Source: RGIG7213 sp045540335 (GTDB lineage Bacteria > Bacillota > Clostridia > Oscillospirales > CAG-272). From it: 64,000 nt of DNA. This document shows, piece by piece, positions 35,348-43,212 of this stretch. The stretch is from the NCBI GenBank assembly GCA_045540335.1, contig JAZQHC010000044.1, positions 1 to 64,000 on the forward strand. The letters run 5' to 3'. A model generated the notes under the pieces. The model was not told where the DNA came from and searched no databases. It saw nothing but the letters and a program-made list of their open reading frames with translations. The position numbers and the translations under genes are program-made. Position 1 is the first letter of the stretch; each line of letters opens with the position of its first letter.

Positions 35348-36022
35348 ATGGAAAACATGGTTAATATATTTCTGTTCGGAAAAAAATACAGCGTTCCCGA
35401 AAACCTCACTATTATGAGTGCGATGGAATACGCAGGCTACCAGCTTGTAAGAGGATGCGGCTGCCGTAACGGCTTCTGCGGTGCTTGTGCTACCATATAC
35501 AGAATCAAAGGCGATAGAGAATTGAAGGCTTGCCTTGCATGCCAAACGAAGGTTGAAGATAATATGTATATCGCAACGCTTCCTTTCTTCCCCTTGGTAA
35601 AGCAAGTTTACGATATGGAAAAAATAAAGCCCACAGAACAGATAATGATGCAGCTTTACCCCGAGATCTACGCGTGCATTGGATGTAACGCCTGCACGAA
35701 AAGCTGTACGCAGGAATTGAACGTAATGCAGTATATTGCATACGCTCAAAGGGGCGAATATGAAAAATGCGCCGAAGAATCGTTTGACTGCGTAATGTGC
35801 GGTGTTTGTTCTTCGCGTTGCCCTGCAGGTATTTCTCACCCGCAGGTTGCTATGCTTGCACGCAGGCTTAACGGCAAATATCTTGCACCTAAAAGCGAAC
35901 ACCTCGAAAACCGCGTAAAAGAGATTAAAGACGGTACGTTTGCAGAACTTATCGAAGCGCTTATGCAAAAGCCCGTAGATGAGATCAAAGAGCTTTATAA
36001 CAATAGAGAAATAGAAAAATAA
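35348..36022 (+). CDS. frdB: Fumarate reductase iron-sulfur subunit (2Fe-2S plus 2[4Fe-4S])
   Basis: 224 residues. An N-terminal plant-type ferredoxin fold has CGCRNGFCGAC and a fourth Cys (a 2Fe-2S site). Two 4Fe-4S motifs follow, CIGCNACTKSC and CVMCGVCSSRCP. Classical FrdB has one 4Fe-4S and one 3Fe-4S; here both later motifs look like full cubanes, as in thiol:fumarate reductase TfrB. TfrB carries its own C-terminal CCG domains, which are missing here; the separate HdrB two-CCG protein may supply that part. Electron wire from Hdr to FrdA; 12-base gap to frdA. Confidence 0.85.
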   Translation: MENMVNIFLFGKKYSVPENLTIMSAMEYAGYQLVRGCGCRNGFCGACATIYRIKGDRELKACLACQTKVEDNMYIATLPFFPLVKQVYDMEKIKPTEQIMMQLYPEIYACIGCNACTKSCTQELNVMQYIAYAQRGEYEKCAEESFDCVMCGVCSSRCPAGISHPQVAMLARRLNGKYLAPKSEHLENRVKEIKDGTFAELIEALMQKPVDEIKELYNNREIEK

Positions 36023-36034
36023 GGGGGTAGTATC

Positions 36035-37630
36035 ATGTATTCGGAAAAATTTACAGAATCGCTTAAAGCGGTAGAAGCCGCAAGGGAAGCCAATATAAAA
36101 TTGGAACCCGCCAGAATGACGGCGCAACAAAAAGAAGATCTTCTGAAAGCCTACCACCCTGACTATAAAACAGGTGAATTTGCAGAGCTTCAGATAGGCC
36201 CCAACAAGGGTGATAAAGTACCTACCGAGCTTGCTGAAATGCTTCAGGCACACAGCCGTATCACATCTGATGCGGTATGTCTTGACAACCCTGATTACGA
36301 TGTTGACGTTTTGGTTATCGGCGGCGGCGGCGCAGGCTCTTCTGCGGCTATCGAAGCAAACGAAGCAGGCGCAAACGTTCTTATCGTAACAAAGCTTCGC
36401 ATAGGCGATGCAAATACAATGATGGCAGAAGGCGGTATTCAAGCGGCTGATAAAGCAAACGATTCGCCCGCTATCCACTTTGTTGATGCTTTTGGCGGCG
36501 GCCACTATGCGGCAAAGAGGGAATTGCTTTCAAAGCTTGTATGTGATGCACCCGAAGCAATCCAATGGTTGAACGACCTCGGCGTTGAATTTGATAAAGA
36601 CGCACAAGGTAATATGATAACGACCCACGGCGGCGGTACTTCCCGCAAGCGTATGCACGCCGCAAAAGACTATTCAGGCGCAGAGATCATGCGTACTTTG
36701 CGTGACGAGGTTCTTAACAGAGGTATTCCTGTTGTTGACTTTACTGCCGCGGTTGAGCTTATACTTGACGATAAGGGCAATGCCGCAGGTGCAGTTCTTA
36801 TGAACATGGAAACCAAGGAATTGCTTGTTGCAAAGGCGAAAACCGTAATTATCGCTACGGGCGGTGCAGGAAGAATGCACTACCAGGGCTTCCCCACATC
36901 AAACCACTACGGTGCAACGGCAGACGGCCTTGTTCTCGGATACAGAGTTGGGGCAAAGCTGCTTTATGCCGAAACACTTCAGTATCACCCCACGGGTGCG
37001 GCATATCCTGAACAGATATTCGGCGCACTTGTAACGGAAAAGGTTCGTTCTTTGGGCGCAAAGCTTATAAATGCAAAGGGTGAAGCGTTTATGCACCCCC
37101 TTGAAACGCGTGACGTTTCTGCGGCTTCTATAATCCGCGAATGTAACGACAGGGGTAACGGCGTCGATACGGGTAATGGCCTTGGCGTATGGCTTGATAC
37201 ACCCATGATTGAAAAAATCGGCGGTGAAGGCACTATTGAAGCGAGAATCCCCGCGATGATGAGAATGTTTGGCAAATACGGTATAGATATCCGTAAAGAG
37301 CCGATTCTCGTTTACCCCACGCTTCACTATCAAAACGGCGGTCTTGATATAAATGCAGACTGTATGACTACAAACGTAGAAAACTTGTTTGTTGCAGGCG
37401 AAGCGGTTGGCGGTATCCACGGTAGAAACCGCCTTATGGGTAACTCGCTTCTTGATATAATCGTATTCGGGCGCAGTGCAGGTAAAAACGCTGCGGCAAA
37501 ATGTAAGGATGTAACGGTAGGAAAGCTTACGCTTTCGCATATTGACGATTTCGAAAAAGAAATTACAAATGCAAATATCAAAACAGATGCCGTATCTCCC
37601 AAGCTTTTGCCGGATTACAGAAGAAAATAA
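36035..37630 (+). CDS. frdA: Fumarate reductase flavoprotein subunit, soluble, with N-terminal extension
   Basis: 531 residues. FAD motif GGGGAG at 96-101. Active-site residues of the fumarate reductase family are present: H318 in HPTG, R359 in TRDVSA, H431 in THE 'PTLHYQNGG' segment, and R466 in GRNRLMGNS. The His that carries covalent FAD in membrane-bound enzymes is replaced (ANTMMAEGG), so FAD is probably non-covalent. Residues 1-88 are an unusual polar, helical extension. No FrdC/FrdD membrane anchor is nearby. It is the fumarate-to-succinate step; aspartate oxidase NadB was considered but fits less well. Confidence 0.88.
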   Translation: MYSEKFTESLKAVEAAREANIKLEPARMTAQQKEDLLKAYHPDYKTGEFAELQIGPNKGDKVPTELAEMLQAHSRITSDAVCLDNPDYDVDVLVIGGGGAGSSAAIEANEAGANVLIVTKLRIGDANTMMAEGGIQAADKANDSPAIHFVDAFGGGHYAAKRELLSKLVCDAPEAIQWLNDLGVEFDKDAQGNMITTHGGGTSRKRMHAAKDYSGAEIMRTLRDEVLNRGIPVVDFTAAVELILDDKGNAAGAVLMNMETKELLVAKAKTVIIATGGAGRMHYQGFPTSNHYGATADGLVLGYRVGAKLLYAETLQYHPTGAAYPEQIFGALVTEKVRSLGAKLINAKGEAFMHPLETRDVSAASIIRECNDRGNGVDTGNGLGVWLDTPMIEKIGGEGTIEARIPAMMRMFGKYGIDIRKEPILVYPTLHYQNGGLDINADCMTTNVENLFVAGEAVGGIHGRNRLMGNSLLDIIVFGRSAGKNAAAKCKDVTVGKLTLSHIDDFEKEITNANIKTDAVSPKLLPDYRRK

Positions 37631-37669
37631 TGTATTAAACAGTACGTTCAGAAAAGAGGTCTTTTTGAA

Positions 37670-38917
37670 ATGAATTTGTTTGGCGGGGTTATCCCGATCA
37701 CAGGCGTATCGTTTGTTTTGCTTTGTGTATTCGCAGTTTTGTTTTTGGGCTATGCACTTGGCAGAATAACAATAAAGGGCGTTTGCCTTGGCGATGCAGG
37801 CGTATTTGTAGTTGCATTGTTGTTTGGCGCAATATTCAAGGATTCGATCTTTGGCGAAGGGATCGAGTTGGGAGAATTATTTAAAGAAGCGTTAGACGTT
37901 ATAGAAAGTTTTGGACTTATACTGTTTGTAACATCTGTCGGCTTTATTGCAGGTCCTAAATTCTTTGGCAATATGAAAAGAAACTTTAAATCCTACGTTC
38001 TTCTGGGCATCATAATAATATTTGCCGGCGGCGCTTCTGCAGCGGCATGTATCGGTATGGGTGAGGTTGTAGGATACGGCGCAAGCATAGAAAATCAGGA
38101 TGGCTTCGTTGCTATGATAGTAGGCCTTCTTTCGGGCTCGCTTACATCTACACCTGCGTTTTCAGCCGCAAAAGCAACGGTTGACCCGAGTTATACTTCT
38201 CTTGTTTCCGTTGGGCACGGTATTGCGTACATTTTCGGCGTTATCGGCGTAGTATTGTTTGTACAGCTTGTTCCCAAGCTTTCCAAGGTTGATATGGATG
38301 TTGAACGTGAAAAGCTTGTTCAAGTAGATACTTCAAGCAAAAAAGGCTTTATTGGCAAATTGTTTGATATAGACGAGCACGGCTTTGCAGTATTTTCACT
38401 TGCAGCGGTTTTGGGTACTATCGTTGGAAAAATAAAGATCCCGTTGAGTGCCGAAGGCCTTGACGGTACGTGCTTCTCGCTTACGACTACGGGCGGATGC
38501 TTGCTGGTTTCCCTTATTATCGGGCATTTCGGTAAAGCAGGTAAGGTAAACCTTATGCCTGATACACATACGCTGAAGCTTTTCAGAGAACTTGGTTTGG
38601 TGCTGTTCCTTGTAGGGGCAGGCATTCCCGGCGGTGTTGATTTTGTGGCTAACTTTGATCCTATGTATTTCGTATATGGCATCATCATGACTATAATTCC
38701 TATGATAATCGGCTTCATATTCGCAAAATACGTTTTAAAGCTTTCACTTCTCAACAACCTCGGTGCGATTACAGGCGGTATGACGAGTACCCCTGCACTC
38801 GGAACTCTTATAAGTGTTGCAAAAACCGAAGATGTTGCGTCGGCTTATGCGGCGACGTATCCGATAGCGTTGATATCGGTGGTTCTTGTTTCACAATTTT
38901 TGATAATTTTATTCTGA
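37670..38917 (+). CDS. AAE-family transporter, candidate succinate exporter
   Basis: A 415-residue integral membrane protein with about ten hydrophobic segments. Two internally related motifs, GSLTSTPAF and GGMTSTPALG, mark the aspartate:alanine exchanger family (AspT/YidE/YbjL). A cytoplasmic linker lies between residues about 205 and 245. The TrkA_C regulatory domains common in the longer members are absent, so this is a short form. Corynebacterium SucE, a succinate exporter, belongs to the same family. Position as the last gene of the fumarate reductase operon makes succinate or another C4-dicarboxylate the best guess. An aspartate/alanine exchange role remains possible. Confidence 0.78.
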   Translation: MNLFGGVIPITGVSFVLLCVFAVLFLGYALGRITIKGVCLGDAGVFVVALLFGAIFKDSIFGEGIELGELFKEALDVIESFGLILFVTSVGFIAGPKFFGNMKRNFKSYVLLGIIIIFAGGASAAACIGMGEVVGYGASIENQDGFVAMIVGLLSGSLTSTPAFSAAKATVDPSYTSLVSVGHGIAYIFGVIGVVLFVQLVPKLSKVDMDVEREKLVQVDTSSKKGFIGKLFDIDEHGFAVFSLAAVLGTIVGKIKIPLSAEGLDGTCFSLTTTGGCLLVSLIIGHFGKAGKVNLMPDTHTLKLFRELGLVLFLVGAGIPGGVDFVANFDPMYFVYGIIMTIIPMIIGFIFAKYVLKLSLLNNLGAITGGMTSTPALGTLISVAKTEDVASAYAATYPIALISVVLVSQFLIILF

Positions 38918-38925
38918 TGAATCTG

Positions 38926-38968
38926 AAAGCTGCGGTGATCTTTTAATAATTGCCGCAGCTTTTGCTTT
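38926..38968 (+). terminator. Terminator of the fumarate reductase operon
   Basis: AAAGCTGCGG (38926-38935) pairs with CCGCAGCTTT (38953-38962), with a loop of 17 bases and TTTGCTTTA-like sequence after it. Confidence 0.7.
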
Positions 38969-39027
38969 ACATATCAATTTTATATCTGAATATTAAATGA
39001 TATTATTTATATTGTTCGGAGAGAAAG

Positions 39028-39720
39028 ATGGGCTTAAAACAAACATTAGGCAAAAAGTACAGGCATACGGTCGGAAAAATTAAATATATAAGATACAATC
39101 AAAGAAAATTCAATGCAAGCGTTAAGGTGTGGTTTTTGGGGTTGTTTTCTAAAATCGTTTTGGATAAGGAAAAAATATCGCAGGCAGATAACCTTATCGT
39201 ATGCGCCCATCCTGATGATGAAACTATTTTCTTTTATTCTGTAATGAAAGAAAAAACGTTTGTAGTATGTATGTCCAACTGTGGCGATACAAAAAGAAAA
39301 AAAGAATTTTTTTGCGCGATAAATGCACAAAACACTTCGGGTATAATGCTGAATTGCCCCGATGTTAAAGGTTTTACATGGGCGTGGAACAGCATTTTTA
39401 CAAAAATGAAATTAAAAAAGATAAAAAAGCTTTTAAAGCCCGATTGTAATATATACACCCACGCCGTTTTCGGCGAATCCGAGCATCCGCATCATTTCGC
39501 CGTCGGCAAAGCTGTAAGTCGTACCTTTTCAGGCTTTAGTGTTTTTCATACCGCAAGCGACGTTTCTCGTGCTTTTGATTTGTCTGATGAAGATATAAAA
39601 AGAAAAACGCAGATAATAAACGATATGTACCCATCACAGATAAAAATGCTTAATTTGTGGTGCCCTTGGTATGAAGAATATATGAAGCGCGACAGCTTTC
39701 TTGGCAGAAAGGCAGAATAG
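39028..39720 (+). CDS. PIG-L/LmbE-family deacetylase
   Basis: 230 residues, with GGAGAG before the ATG. The zinc-binding motif is AHPDDE near residue 61, with 'ESEHPHH' further on as the second His site. Such enzymes hydrolyse N-acetyl groups from sugars and sugar-linked compounds. No signal peptide, so it acts in the cytoplasm. It is two bases ahead of a family 2 glycosyltransferase gene, which suggests glycoconjugate synthesis. Confidence 0.8.
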   Translation: MGLKQTLGKKYRHTVGKIKYIRYNQRKFNASVKVWFLGLFSKIVLDKEKISQADNLIVCAHPDDETIFFYSVMKEKTFVVCMSNCGDTKRKKEFFCAINAQNTSGIMLNCPDVKGFTWAWNSIFTKMKLKKIKKLLKPDCNIYTHAVFGESEHPHHFAVGKAVSRTFSGFSVFHTASDVSRAFDLSDEDIKRKTQIINDMYPSQIKMLNLWCPWYEEYMKRDSFLGRKAE

Positions 39721-39722
39721 CG

Positions 39723-40727
39723 ATGGAAAAAATAGCAGTGGTGATACCTATATATAATACGGGAGATTATATATGCAACTGTGTTAACAGTATTTTGGGG
39801 CAAACCGTAAAGGCAGAAATACATATCGTGCTTGTTAACGACGGTTCTACCGACAAAAGCGGTGATATCTGTAATGAATATCAAAAAAATAACTCTTCGA
39901 TTACCGCTATACATAAAGAAAACGGCGGTGCGGCTTCCGCAAGAAACAAAGGGATAGAATGGGTAATATCAAACGGCGGTTTTGATTATATCGCTTTTAT
40001 CGACAGCGATGACGTTATACATCCGCAAATGTACGAAATTTTGCTTGATATGCTGCATAAAAGCAATGCAGATATTTCATCCTGTATGTATAATTTTATA
40101 GATTCCTCGCAAATGCCGACGTTTGAAAGGATAAACGGCGATATAACCGAATATGAAGAGATAGATTGCCGCAAGGCACTTGAAAATTTCAGCAATTATT
40201 GCACTTCCGTAAGCTTGATATCACCTTGTATGCGCCTTTGTAAAGTAAGTGTTTTCGAAACCCTGCGCTTTAAAGAGGGGTATATAGAAGAAGATTCTAT
40301 GCTTTTGCCTTATCTTTGGGAAAATGCAGAAAAGCTTGTCCGCACGCGCCAAAAGCTGTATTATTGGACGGAAAGGACCGGCAGCGTTACCCGCCAAGGC
40401 TTTACAACGAAAAGCTTTGATTATATAATGGTAAGCTATGTGCGAATGAAATTTTTCGAAAAAAAAGGAATTAAATTACAGCACAGATACTTTTCAAAGG
40501 AATTTATGAATAGGTGCGTTAAATTTTACTGCAACGCAAAGGGCGATTCGAAAAAAGAAAAGGCTTTTTTGAAGTATAGAAAGCTTTATAATAAAAATTG
40601 GCTTAAAAAATATTTTCTGTGTGGATTTTCACCAAGGGAATATCTTATGCACCTGTTGTTTTTACTTCACATTCCAACAGCAGAAAAGCTTTATAAAGGT
40701 ATGAATCCCGATTGGTGCATACGATAA
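39723..40727 (+). CDS. Family 2 glycosyltransferase
   Basis: A 334-residue GT-A protein with 'VVIPIYNTGDYI' at the start, 'VNDGSTDKSGDIC', 'NGGAASARNKGI', and the metal-binding DSDD (with IDSDDVIHP). No membrane segment is obvious. It transfers a sugar from a nucleotide donor, likely for a surface glycan; the donor and acceptor are unknown. It starts two bases after the deacetylase stop, so both are co-expressed. Confidence 0.87.
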   Translation: MEKIAVVIPIYNTGDYICNCVNSILGQTVKAEIHIVLVNDGSTDKSGDICNEYQKNNSSITAIHKENGGAASARNKGIEWVISNGGFDYIAFIDSDDVIHPQMYEILLDMLHKSNADISSCMYNFIDSSQMPTFERINGDITEYEEIDCRKALENFSNYCTSVSLISPCMRLCKVSVFETLRFKEGYIEEDSMLLPYLWENAEKLVRTRQKLYYWTERTGSVTRQGFTTKSFDYIMVSYVRMKFFEKKGIKLQHRYFSKEFMNRCVKFYCNAKGDSKKEKAFLKYRKLYNKNWLKKYFLCGFSPREYLMHLLFLLHIPTAEKLYKGMNPDWCIR

Positions 40728-40748
40728 TCCAGTAAGGAGAGATAATAA

Positions 40749-41492
40749 ATGAAGGGTATTTTATACTTTACATCTACCGGAAACAGCTTGTATATAGCAC
40801 AAAAAATTCAAGAAAAAACGGCCGGCAGGATTTTGTACATACCGCGGTATGAAGGTAACTGTAACGAATTTGAACAGATAATTATCGTCAGTCCGATTTA
40901 TTCCTTCGGGTTGCCCGTTCACGTTTATGATCTTATGCCGAAAATAGACAAAAGCGTGCCGATATCGTTTGTTTTGAACTATGGCGGTATGGTAGGCGGC
41001 GCAGACTATTTTACGTATCAGTATGCAAAAGGCCTTGGCTTGAACGTGCAATCTGTATATACTGTAAAAATGCCCGAAAACTTTACTTTGTATTTTACAG
41101 TTCCGCAGCCTTTTTTGAACAGTGTTTTAAAGGCAGCACCCAAAAACGTTGAAAAAATTACAGATAAAATCACTAAAGGTGAATTCGTTATACCGAAAAA
41201 AGTAAAAACAAAAGAGGCAAAATATACAGAAAACAGGGGTAATTGGCACAAGATCGGCAGTGGATTTTCCGTAAATGAAAACTGTGTTTTATGCGAAAAA
41301 TGCATTTCATTATGTCCTGTGCAAAACATTTCCCAAAAAGAAGGCAAAATAACGTTTTCAGATAAATGCGTTGCCTGCCTTGGCTGTTATCACAGATGCC
41401 CTCGGAAGGCTATAACATATAAGAATAAAAAGAAAAAATTCAGGTATGTAAACCCGTATATAAACGAAAGTGATATAGGAAAAGATTTTTAA
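40749..41492 (+). CDS. EFR1-type flavodoxin-ferredoxin fusion protein
   Basis: 247 residues. A flavodoxin-like N-terminal domain ('YFTSTGNSLYIAQKI', FMN loop TSTGNS) is joined to a C-terminal 2[4Fe-4S] ferredoxin with CVLCEKCISLCP and CVACLGCYHRCP. Such proteins, called EFR1 family, are common in anaerobes and carry low-potential electrons; the partner is unknown. It lies 21 bases after the glycosyltransferase and ten bases before the Nudix gene. Confidence 0.85.
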   Translation: MKGILYFTSTGNSLYIAQKIQEKTAGRILYIPRYEGNCNEFEQIIIVSPIYSFGLPVHVYDLMPKIDKSVPISFVLNYGGMVGGADYFTYQYAKGLGLNVQSVYTVKMPENFTLYFTVPQPFLNSVLKAAPKNVEKITDKITKGEFVIPKKVKTKEAKYTENRGNWHKIGSGFSVNENCVLCEKCISLCPVQNISQKEGKITFSDKCVACLGCYHRCPRKAITYKNKKKKFRYVNPYINESDIGKDF

Positions 41493-41502
41493 GGGCTTAT
41501 TT

Positions 41503-42030
41503 ATGGAATTATCAGATCTTTATACGAAAAAACGCGAAAAAACAGGCAAAACTATTGTGCGCGGCGAAGTACAGCCAAAGGGGCTTTATCGTTTGGTTGT
41601 CCACGTTTGCGTGTTTGATAGTGATGGGAAAATGCTTATCCAACAGCGTCAGCCGTGCAAAAGGGAATGGCCCGATATGTGGGATCTTACCGTTAGCGGC
41701 GGCGTTGCCTTTAATGAGGATACGCAACAAGCCGCCCAAAGGGAATTGAATGAGGAATTAGGGCTTGATATAAGCTTTGAAAATACTTCACCTAATATTT
41801 CTATCAGATGTGATAAGGTATTTTCAGACGTTTATATTGCCGAAAAAAACATTGATATAACCAAGCTTTCTTTACAAAAAGAAGAGGTTAAAGGTGTAAA
41901 ATGGGCAAGCAAAGACGAAATTTTTCAAATGATAGATAACGGCTTGTTCATTCCGTATAACAAAAGCTTTATAGATCTTGTTTTTCATTTTTTCACCACT
42001 GACGTTATCTGGGTAAATTATAACAAGTAA
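41503..42030 (+). CDS. Nudix hydrolase
   Basis: 175 residues. A complete Nudix box of the form G-x5-E-x7-REL-x-EEL-G-L is present in 'GGVAFNEDTQQAAQRE' and onward. It hydrolyses a nucleoside diphosphate linked to another group; the preceding 'LIQQRQPCKREWPDMWDL' resembles the IPP isomerase-like or YfcD-like branch. Ribosome site AAGGG with seven-base spacing. It ends the gene run from 39028, followed by a terminator. Confidence 0.85.
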   Translation: MELSDLYTKKREKTGKTIVRGEVQPKGLYRLVVHVCVFDSDGKMLIQQRQPCKREWPDMWDLTVSGGVAFNEDTQQAAQRELNEELGLDISFENTSPNISIRCDKVFSDVYIAEKNIDITKLSLQKEEVKGVKWASKDEIFQMIDNGLFIPYNKSFIDLVFHFFTTDVIWVNYNK

Positions 42031-42032
42031 AA

Positions 42033-42090
42033 AAATCCCGCGCACATTGCGTATATAACGTGAAATGTGCGTGGGATTTATTATTTTTAT
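42033..42090. terminator. Bidirectional terminator
   Basis: AAATCCCGCGCACATT and AAATGTGCGTGGGATTT pair over about 16 bp around a 14-base loop, with T-rich sequence on the plus side and A-rich on the other. It separates the Nudix gene (+) and the metallo-hydrolase gene (-). Confidence 0.85.
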
Positions 42091-42105
42091 AATTAAATTA
42101 TTAAG

Positions 42106-42975
42106 TTATAACGAAAATTCTTTTTTTATCAGTTTTATCATTATAGAGGTGTTAAGGCGCATAGCGTCTATTGGATATATTTTTTCGAAATATCCCTTTC
42201 TGTACGTTTTAACGAAATAGTCGGTTAATTCCTCTTCGGTTTGGCCTTCTTTTATTTTGTCTGCAATCATAAAGGCAAAACGCTTCGTATTTTCTTCTAT
42301 GCTTGAAAGGTAATATTTTGTTTGATTTTCGTCAATGATACCAAAGTGCGGAATAAGTATTTTTCTTATATCGTATTGCTTCAATTTTTGTATCGAATCC
42401 AACGTCATCTGATAGCCTACCAAAAACGAAGGCAGAATACTTTCTTTACCGTCGTATATACCGGGCGTTTCCGAAGAAAGCAGCAGCCCTTCTTCAATAA
42501 GATAAAACGCAACAGAGCATTTAGTATGTCCGGGCAGGTCTATAACCTTAAACGTCATATCTCCCGCTTTTATAACATCGTTATCATTTGCAGGTAAATC
42601 TACTCGCAGCTTGTGGCCCAAAAACGGATAATCTTCAACGCCGCAGGCTTTTGCAAATTTACCGTCAAGCTCTTTCATTACGCTTTGTGCGCCGGGGCGC
42701 TTGAATATATCTGCCGCATAGCTTCCTGCAACAACGCAGGCATCGTTATAATATTCCAATACATACGCACTGCCAAGCGCGTGATCGTAGTGGGAATGGG
42801 TTAAAAATATGTAATCAAGCCTTCTGCCATTCAACTGTTTTTTTATATTTTTTGCAACCTCGTACCCCGTAAAGCCAAAGCCGGAATCGTACAAAACGGA
42901 TGTTTTGCCGTCGTCTATCAAAAATGCGCTGTCGCCGCTGTGGTGACGCACGTCTGTTATTTTAATATTTTGCAT
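42106..42975 (-). CDS. Metallo-beta-lactamase-fold hydrolase
   Basis: A 289-residue cytoplasmic protein with the metal motif HSHYDH (near residues 60-65) and downstream metal ligands in 'DLPGHTKCS' and 'LIPHFG'. General family role is hydrolysis of esters, thioesters or lactones; the specific substrate is not visible. It is monocistronic with a strong promoter just upstream. Confidence 0.85.
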   Translation of the reverse strand: MQNIKITDVRHHSGDSAFLIDDGKTSVLYDSGFGFTGYEVAKNIKKQLNGRRLDYIFLTHSHYDHALGSAYVLEYYNDACVVAGSYAADIFKRPGAQSVMKELDGKFAKACGVEDYPFLGHKLRVDLPANDNDVIKAGDMTFKVIDLPGHTKCSVAFYLIEEGLLLSSETPGIYDGKESILPSFLVGYQMTLDSIQKLKQYDIRKILIPHFGIIDENQTKYYLSSIEENTKRFAFMIADKIKEGQTEEELTDYFVKTYRKGYFEKIYPIDAMRLNTSIMIKLIKKEFSL

Positions 42976-43008
42976 AAATAAAACTTCCTTGCCATATTAT
43001 TGCTTGAA

Positions 43009-43037
43009 ATTATACCACATATGCGCGCCCTATTCAA
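43009..43037 (-). promoter_or_regulatory. Strong sigma-A promoter for the metallo-hydrolase
   Basis: On the minus strand, TTGAAT (43037-43032), a 17-base spacer, TGG-TATAAT (-10 at 43014-43009). Confidence 0.75.
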
Positions 43038-43115
43038 GGTGGATTTTTTATTTTTCATGTTTTTTTGATATGTAAACAGAAAGGGGTGTAATTTGTGAAA
43101 AAAAGCCGAAAAGTA

Positions 43116-43144
43116 TTGACTTGATACTGTTTTTCTGCTATAAT
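43116..43144 (+). promoter_or_regulatory. Strong promoter for the MBOAT-ACP cassette
   Basis: TTGACT (43116-43121), a 17-base spacer, TATAAT (43139-43144), with a start site about 60 bases before the first gene. Confidence 0.8.
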
Positions 43145-43212
43145 CAAACAGATATTGTTAACCGTATTAACACGAAATTTCACCCTTGGTGTACAAAAAA
43201 GAGGTATCTATT

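Noticed and set aside
34940..36505. Long open frames on the minus strand opposite flxA, frdB and frdA (and others opposite the LRR and rfb genes)
   Set aside because: They lack ribosome sites, have atypical composition and lie exactly opposite strongly supported genes; they are shadow frames.
36035..37630. L-aspartate oxidase (NadB) instead of fumarate reductase
   Set aside because: Linked iron-sulfur subunit and hdr-flx genes, the HYQNGG active-site segment and absence of nadA or nadC neighbours all favour fumarate reductase. NadB acts alone.
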